DNA of 63,129 nt. Source: Shewanella aquimarina (GTDB taxonomy: Bacteria > Pseudomonadota > Gammaproteobacteria > Enterobacterales > Shewanellaceae). The notes under the pieces were generated by a model, which had not been told where the DNA came from, did not search any database, and was given only the letters and a program-made list of their open reading frames with translations. Of this stretch, positions 58,586 through 63,129 are shown piece after piece. The stretch lies in NCBI RefSeq assembly GCF_023349185.1, contig NZ_JAKIKY010000020.1, forward strand, positions 1 to 63,129, in the 5' to 3' direction. Each line of letters starts with the position of its first letter. Position 1 is the stretch's first letter. Position numbers and translations under genes: made by a program.

Positions 58586-61489
58586 ATGCGACAATTAGAA
58601 TTTAAAAGAACAAAGCTAGCCACCAAGATCTCACTGGTGCTGGGTCTGCTGTCTGCCCTACCCGCCGTTGCCGAAGAGGCCCCTGTGGTCGATGGCGATA
58701 TCGAAGTTATCCAAGTCACCGGCGTGCGCGGCTCACAGGCTAAGGCCATGGACCTCAAACGTCAGTCTGCCGGGGTGGTCGATGCGATCTCTGCCGAAGA
58801 TATCGGTAAATTCCCCGATACTAACCTGGCCGAATCGCTGCAACGTATCTCTGGCGTGTCTATCGACCGTGTCAACGGCGAAGGCAGTAAGGTGACGGTA
58901 CGTGGCTTTGGCCCCGATTTTAACCTGGTGCTGCTCAACAACCGCACCATGCCGACCGCCCAGGTGGCCGGCGAGTCTACCCGCTCATTTGAGTTTGCCA
59001 ACCTGGCCTCCGACGCGATCAGCGGCGTCGAGGTATACAAGACAGGCAAGGCCGATATCAGCTCGGGTGGCATAGGCTCCACCATCAACATCCGTACCGC
59101 CCGCCCCTTCGACACCCGCGACCTGGTCGCCACTGTGGGGGTTAAAGCCCACCACGACAGCAGCGTAGAAGATGGCAGCTCGGTCACCCCAGAGATCTCA
59201 GGGATCTTCAGCAACACCTTCATGGACGATTCACTGGGTTTTGGTGTATCCGCCTCATACCAGAAGCGTGACAACAACACCAAGCGCGCCACCATAGACG
59301 GTTGGCGCCAGAATATCGATGGCGAGCTCAACCCTAATGCCGTGGTAGTTAACGAAAACCAAAACCCATATGGCAACACCTTCTACGCCCGTAACATAGG
59401 CTTTGCCAGCCAGGACACAGAGCGCGAACGCACCAACGCCCAGGCGGTGTTTCAATATGCGGCTAACGACGACCTGGAGATGACCCTGGACTACACCTAC
59501 TCTAAGCTGTCGGATGTCTCTAATGCCGATACCTGGGGCTTGTGGTTCTCAGGCCCGGGTAACGCCACTAACGCCCATATCAACGAGCATGGCACCTTCG
59601 ACTATGTGACCGAAGTGGGCGGCGACTACTCGAGCACCATGCAACAAAATGCCTCGGACAACATCAATAAGTCGCTGGGCTTTAACCTCAAGTGGCAGGC
59701 GAGCGATAACCTTGAACTGAGATTCGATGCCCACGATTCAAGCGCCACCGCCGAGGGCACCCTAGGCAATAGCGCCGATAACAAGTTCTTCATCCTGGGC
59801 GCGCTTAACATTGCCGACAAGACCTATGATGCAACTGGCACTGAGATCCCGCTGCTTGATGCTAACTATGGCACGCTCAACCCAAACGGAGAGCCGCACC
59901 TGCTCCCCGAGCACTACGCCTCGCTATTTGCCGGGGTACGCGCCGGTCGCAACGAAACCGACGTTAACCAGTATCAGTTTGACGGCCGCTGGATAAACGA
60001 GAACAACGACGCCCTCTCCTCTATCGATTTCGGACTCTCGTTCACCTCGATGGAAACCCGTGCACAAGGCTCTTACACCGGCCCTATCAGCGCAGGCTGG
60101 TACGGCAACATGGGGCTGTGGAAAGACGACGTTAGCTACGTTGGCCTTGGGTCTGACTTCCTGTCTGACTTCTCGGGTGGTGGCAGCGACATGCTGATCC
60201 CTTACTACTACACCTATGATCAGCAGGCCGCCATGGAAAAGGCCGAGGCACTTTACGACGTAGAGTACGTATCGGCTCCTTGGCAAGATGATCACCTGAT
60301 CAAAGAAGACACCACAGCCGCCTATATTCAGGTCAACATCGAGAGTGAGTTCAACAGCATGCCGCTGAGTATCGTGGCCGGCCTGCGCTACGAGCAAACC
60401 GATGTGACCGCAAGCTCTATGCAGCAGGAAGCCCAGAAGCTGGTGTGGCTCAACCCCACCGAGTGGCAAACCGTCTATGCCGATGACTTCAGCTACAGCC
60501 ATGAAACCCATGACTACAAGGAGTTCCTGCCAAATCTGGATATCAACCTGGAAGTGGTCGAGGACGTGATTGCACGCTTCAGTTATAGCCGCACCATCAG
60601 CCGTCCAACCCTAGGGTCGATGCGCGCCACGACGGCACTGACGCCGATTCCTAAGGTGGGCTCACGCACAGGTTTTGCCGGTAACCCTGCCCTGAAGCCA
60701 TTTAGCTCGCACAACATTGATCTGTCAGTGGAATACTACTACGACAGTGCCAGCTATGTGTCGGTGGGTTACTTCAACAAGGAAGTAGAAAACTTCCTGA
60801 TGAACACCATAGACACGGTAGAGTATGACCATCTGCGCGACCCATACCTAGGTGCCGCCGCCGAGCAGGCCCGCGCCGAGCTGATTGCCAACAATGAGAC
60901 CCCAAGCGATGAAGCCGTGTTCCAGTGGCTTATCGACAACGGTTATGGCAATGCCGAGGGGCGTGTCCCTCAGGCGGGTGGTGACCCAGTGGCCGAATGG
61001 AACATCAGCAAGCCGAACAACGTCGAAGATCTCAATATCAACGGCTTCGAGTTTGCGTGGCAGCACTGGTTCTGGGATACCGGCTTTGGTTTTGCCGCCA
61101 ACTACACCCTGGTGGATGGCGATACCGAGTACGATGTTGAGCGTGTCGACGAGCAGTTTGCCCTGCCCGGCCTGTCAGATTCAGCCAACTTCTCAGTTTT
61201 CTATGAGAACTACGGCCTGCAGGCTCGTATGGCCTACAACTGGCGCGACACCTTCCTGTCGGGCATGGGCCAGGCGGAAGCCGGTGGACCAGCCCCTCAG
61301 TTCACCGAGGCCTATGGTCAGCTGGACATCAGCGTGAGCTACCAGCTCACCGACAACCTGTCCATCTTCGCCGAAGGCATCAACGTGCTTGAGCAGGAAA
61401 AACGTGTCTACGGCCGCTACGAGGAACAGATGCTGCTGGCTCAGCAAAACGCTGCCCGTTACGCCATTGGCGCACGGTACAGCTTCTAA
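58586..61489 (+). CDS. TonB-dependent receptor for beta-glucosides
   Basis: The protein has 967 residues from the ATG at 58586, which has GAGAGGA five bases upstream; a TTG 11 codons earlier has no site. A signal peptide (to about LSALPAVA, residue 30) is followed by the TonB box IEVIQVTGVRGS, a plug (about 55-190) with AEDIGKFPDTNLAESLQRISGVSIDRVNGEGSKVTVRGFGPDFN, then a large barrel ending YAIGARYSF. The layout is that of the long TonB-Xanth-Caul type receptors linked to carbohydrate uptake. The LacI operators tie it to the bgl genes, and the ligand is probably a beta-glucan oligosaccharide. Confidence 0.9.
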   Translation: MRQLEFKRTKLATKISLVLGLLSALPAVAEEAPVVDGDIEVIQVTGVRGSQAKAMDLKRQSAGVVDAISAEDIGKFPDTNLAESLQRISGVSIDRVNGEGSKVTVRGFGPDFNLVLLNNRTMPTAQVAGESTRSFEFANLASDAISGVEVYKTGKADISSGGIGSTINIRTARPFDTRDLVATVGVKAHHDSSVEDGSSVTPEISGIFSNTFMDDSLGFGVSASYQKRDNNTKRATIDGWRQNIDGELNPNAVVVNENQNPYGNTFYARNIGFASQDTERERTNAQAVFQYAANDDLEMTLDYTYSKLSDVSNADTWGLWFSGPGNATNAHINEHGTFDYVTEVGGDYSSTMQQNASDNINKSLGFNLKWQASDNLELRFDAHDSSATAEGTLGNSADNKFFILGALNIADKTYDATGTEIPLLDANYGTLNPNGEPHLLPEHYASLFAGVRAGRNETDVNQYQFDGRWINENNDALSSIDFGLSFTSMETRAQGSYTGPISAGWYGNMGLWKDDVSYVGLGSDFLSDFSGGGSDMLIPYYYTYDQQAAMEKAEALYDVEYVSAPWQDDHLIKEDTTAAYIQVNIESEFNSMPLSIVAGLRYEQTDVTASSMQQEAQKLVWLNPTEWQTVYADDFSYSHETHDYKEFLPNLDINLEVVEDVIARFSYSRTISRPTLGSMRATTALTPIPKVGSRTGFAGNPALKPFSSHNIDLSVEYYYDSASYVSVGYFNKEVENFLMNTIDTVEYDHLRDPYLGAAAEQARAELIANNETPSDEAVFQWLIDNGYGNAEGRVPQAGGDPVAEWNISKPNNVEDLNINGFEFAWQHWFWDTGFGFAANYTLVDGDTEYDVERVDEQFALPGLSDSANFSVFYENYGLQARMAYNWRDTFLSGMGQAEAGGPAPQFTEAYGQLDISVSYQLTDNLSIFAEGINVLEQEKRVYGRYEEQMLLAQQNAARYAIGARYSF

Positions 61490-61589
61490 GCTCATACAAC
61501 AACTGAGCCTATCCTGCTCCTTAAGGTAGGCTCCAAAACAACACACAACGATGTAACCCCTTTAGGTCATAGACAAGGATAAGGTCTTT

Positions 61590-61619
61590 TGCCGCGGTCC
61601 CCACCGCGGCCTTTTTTTG
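61590..61619 (+). terminator. Rho-independent terminator behind the TonB receptor
   Basis: GCCGCGGTCCCCACCGCGGC is followed by C and T7. It lies about 100 bases past the stop; a weaker hairpin (GAGCCTA...TAGGCTC, about 61504-61534) precedes it. Confidence 0.9.
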
Positions 61620-61643
61620 TTTAAAGAAAAGCAAAAAGTCTCA

Positions 61644-61680
61644 GCGGGAAGCGGGAAGCGGGAAGCGGGAAGCGGGAAGC
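61644..61680. repeat. Perfect heptamer repeat (GCGGGAA)5
   Basis: Five exact copies of GCGGGAA run from 61644 to 61678, followed by GC. It lies in the non-coding stretch 61620-61916, which has no gene I can see. Perfect copies suggest recent expansion and likely length variation among strains. Confidence 0.9.
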
Positions 61681-61916
61681 GATGCAGAGTCTGCACACCA
61701 AAATAGCGGCAATTAACGGAAAAATGCTTGTTACCTTCAGGGAAAATCAGCATTCCTTCGCACCATTTTTACAGCACCAAGCCAACCTAACCTATTGATA
61801 TAAAATCTATTCACATTTTCGCAGGAGAAATGACACTATCTAAGTGTTACTCTTGAACGCAAGGCACTAGTACAATTGACGCCTTGACGAGTTGGCTGTG
61901 CCCATCACTTTTCTCA

Positions 61917-62291
61917 TCAGTCTTTGTCTAGGGTTATTCTCACATTTTTCATTTCAACGACGTATTCACAACGCCCATCGGCTAAATAATTGCCGCATTT
62001 GAAAAATTTGTTCTCCCAAAATATTTTTTCCGGATTCCACATTCGCTTGTTGTTGAAAACAGAGGTGGGCGGCGTATCTGACTTTTCATCACCAGTCTTC
62101 TTGTTCGTTGCCTTTGACTTTTGCAGCCTCTCAAGTTCAGATTTAGCATTTAAATACTCAGCCTGGGCACGCTCTGCTTTTATTTTTAGCGCATGGACTC
62201 GATTTTCTAACTGCTCGATTTCTGAGTCAGCAGCGCCAATAGCAGACAAAGGAAACAGAAAAACACACAAAAATGTAAACTTTATTTTCAT
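61917..62291 (-). CDS. Secreted coiled-coil hypothetical protein
   Basis: The protein has 124 residues from the ATG at 62291 (GGTGGGGG upstream; an adjacent ATG at 62294 and further in-frame codons upstream are possible). It has a signal peptide (MKIKFTFLCVFLFPLSAIGA), a coiled coil (about residues 24-65, DSEIEQLENRVHALKIKAERAQAEYLNAKSELERLQ), a polar linker and a short C-terminal domain with two cysteines (FFKCGNYLADGRCEYVV). No family is recognised. It follows the GNAT gene on the same strand by about 150 bases. Confidence 0.65.
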   Translation of the reverse strand: MKIKFTFLCVFLFPLSAIGAADSEIEQLENRVHALKIKAERAQAEYLNAKSELERLQKSKATNKKTGDEKSDTPPTSVFNNKRMWNPEKIFWENKFFKCGNYLADGRCEYVVEMKNVRITLDKD

Positions 62292-62441
62292 CATTACCCC
62301 CACCATTAGGCCAGCAACATAGGCAAACTTATGACTGTGTATTTTGTTCGATGGCCGAAAATCCATACTAACAAAGTGCAAGTGTCAGGCCTTTTCAACA
62401 AGCACTGCGACTAACGCCGCAACGAACGAGTAGCCCCACTG

Positions 62442-62909
62442 TTATACACCTGTCTCTGCCACCATGACAGAGACAAGCACACCTTTTGAGTCAACTTGCT
62501 CCAGATGCCTAAAGCCGAATTGGGTATATAAGCCACCAGACAAGTCTTCGGTTTGCAGGTACAGCATAACGATACCCGCCCTGCGCGCTTGCCTAAGTAC
62601 TTCTTTCACGAGCGCCGATGCCACTCCCTGACCACGAGACTGCTCGCGGACGTAGACACCACCGAGCCAGAACTCATACTCAGGAAACATCTCCATTTCG
62701 CGGATTTTCAACTCTGCCGCCCCCACCAGCTCACCTTTTTGCTTGGCGAGCACTATCATAGGCGCCCCAAGACGACAGGTAGCAGATGAGACATTCTCAC
62801 GAACAAACTGGAAGGAGTGACGGCCAGACGCACGACACCACTGGTCGTAATACCACTGAGCAACCGTATCGGCAGCGGATGGATCATCCGCAAGAAGACA
62901 AAATTCCAT
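62442..62909 (-). CDS. GNAT-family N-acetyltransferase
   Basis: The 155-residue protein has a single GNAT domain: PMIVLAKQKGELVGAAELKIREM, then FWLGGVYVREQSRGQGVASALVKEVLRQAR (acetyl-CoA loop S-R-G-Q-G-V-A, about residues 92-98), and a C-terminal LYTQFGFRHLEQVDS. The substrate is unknown. It is the fourth GNAT gene of the window. Its stop codon TAA is followed by C. Confidence 0.85.
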   Translation of the reverse strand: MEFCLLADDPSAADTVAQWYYDQWCRASGRHSFQFVRENVSSATCRLGAPMIVLAKQKGELVGAAELKIREMEMFPEYEFWLGGVYVREQSRGQGVASALVKEVLRQARRAGIVMLYLQTEDLSGGLYTQFGFRHLEQVDSKGVLVSVMVAETGV

Positions 62910-63129
62910 TTAATCCCTTAAAGCGTCAAACGCCTTACTAATGGGCGTACAAATGCTTGGCTAAAATTGGCGACGAAGGAGCGCAAGCCAAGCGTTTTGC
63001 GTCCCTACCATAATGGCCTTGTATGGTTAATCCTGTTCCATTTTAGGGTAAATTGGAGGCCCACCCTCAATGGCCGTTGAGGGTCTTTATGCAGTAGCTC
63101 GATTGAATGGCGGCTCCTCTTACGAGAGA
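62910..63129. other. Terminal non-coding stretch with two inverted repeats
   Basis: GCTTGGCT (about 62953-62960) pairs with AGCCAAGC (about 62992-62999). A terminator-like stem ACCCTCAA/TTGAGGGT followed by CTTT lies at 63063-63088 on the plus strand. No gene is visible, and the window ends here. Confidence 0.4.

Noticed and set aside
62350..62446. Integron attC-like site between the GNAT gene and the secreted protein gene (stop codon inside GTATAAC, GTTAGTA 80 bases later)
   Set aside because: The ends only loosely match RYYYAAC and GTTRRRY, the inner arms do not pair well, and the next gene (ending 61917) lacks a similar site behind it.

Overview
The window looks like chromosomal DNA of a marine gammaproteobacterium, most likely Shewanella. 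This is inferred from recognised families, not from a search. The main pointers are a tetrahaem cytochrome that closely resembles Shewanella CctA/STC, a four-gene oleABCD long-chain olefin cluster, very long PstA and PstC permeases, a curli export operon, and TonB receptors in a beta-glucoside regulon controlled by a LacI repressor. No rRNA, tRNA, CRISPR array or prophage was seen.

Layout. 1-1.4 kb is a decayed mobile/repeat zone: the end of an IS3-type element that cuts a small gene, a 90-bp element with perfect 19-bp terminal inverted repeats, and four tandem 107-bp repeats. 1.4-7.9 kb holds small membrane or secreted proteins, three GNAT acetyltransferases, a minimal MCP-like protein beside an oxygen-binding di-iron (ODP-like) metallo-beta-lactamase-fold protein, a nitroreductase and a DoxX protein. 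8.0-12.4 kb is a thiamine salvage operon behind a clear TPP riboswitch: TonB receptor, YkoF-like binding protein, PnuT-like permease and ThiK-like kinase. 12.5-15.1 kb has ycfL, two PaaI-type thioesterases, hinT and a secreted protein. 15.3-18.6 kb is a curli locus (csgB-D-E-F-G, all on one strand, with no csgA visible). 18.9-20.5 kb has cctA and htpX.

20.8-26.1 kb is the biotin locus, with bioBFCD divergent from bioA around a candidate BirA operator. A single-domain globin follows, then oleABCD (26.8-31.7 kb). 32-41.5 kb is a mixed region: a methyltransferase, a lipoprotein with a C-terminal membrane anchor, DUF1289, an HNH nuclease, a GrpB-family protein with a repeat insertion, GFA, zinc-ribbon membrane proteins, and an AraC regulator next to a double SnoaL-like protein. 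41.6-47.4 kb is pstC-pstA-pstB-phoU behind a candidate Pho-box promoter, without pstS. 47.5-49 kb has a GcvR-like ACT protein and an EamA transporter.

49.2-61.6 kb is a beta-glucoside/beta-glucan utilisation regulon. A TonB receptor would import oligosaccharides, a secreted GH3 enzyme would release glucose, and a GluP-type transporter and a ROK kinase would take it up and phosphorylate it. In parallel, a GPH symporter and a cytoplasmic GH1 enzyme would handle disaccharides. A LacI-family repressor and three near-identical palindromic operators tie the parts together. The window ends with a secreted coiled-coil protein and another GNAT.

The most unusual signal runs through the whole window: short degenerate tandem repeats sit directly behind many genes, and in several cases the repeat unit includes the stop codon of the gene. 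The most interesting protein-level candidates are the MCP-tip/ODP pair and the single-domain YkoF in a TPP-controlled outer-membrane uptake operon.
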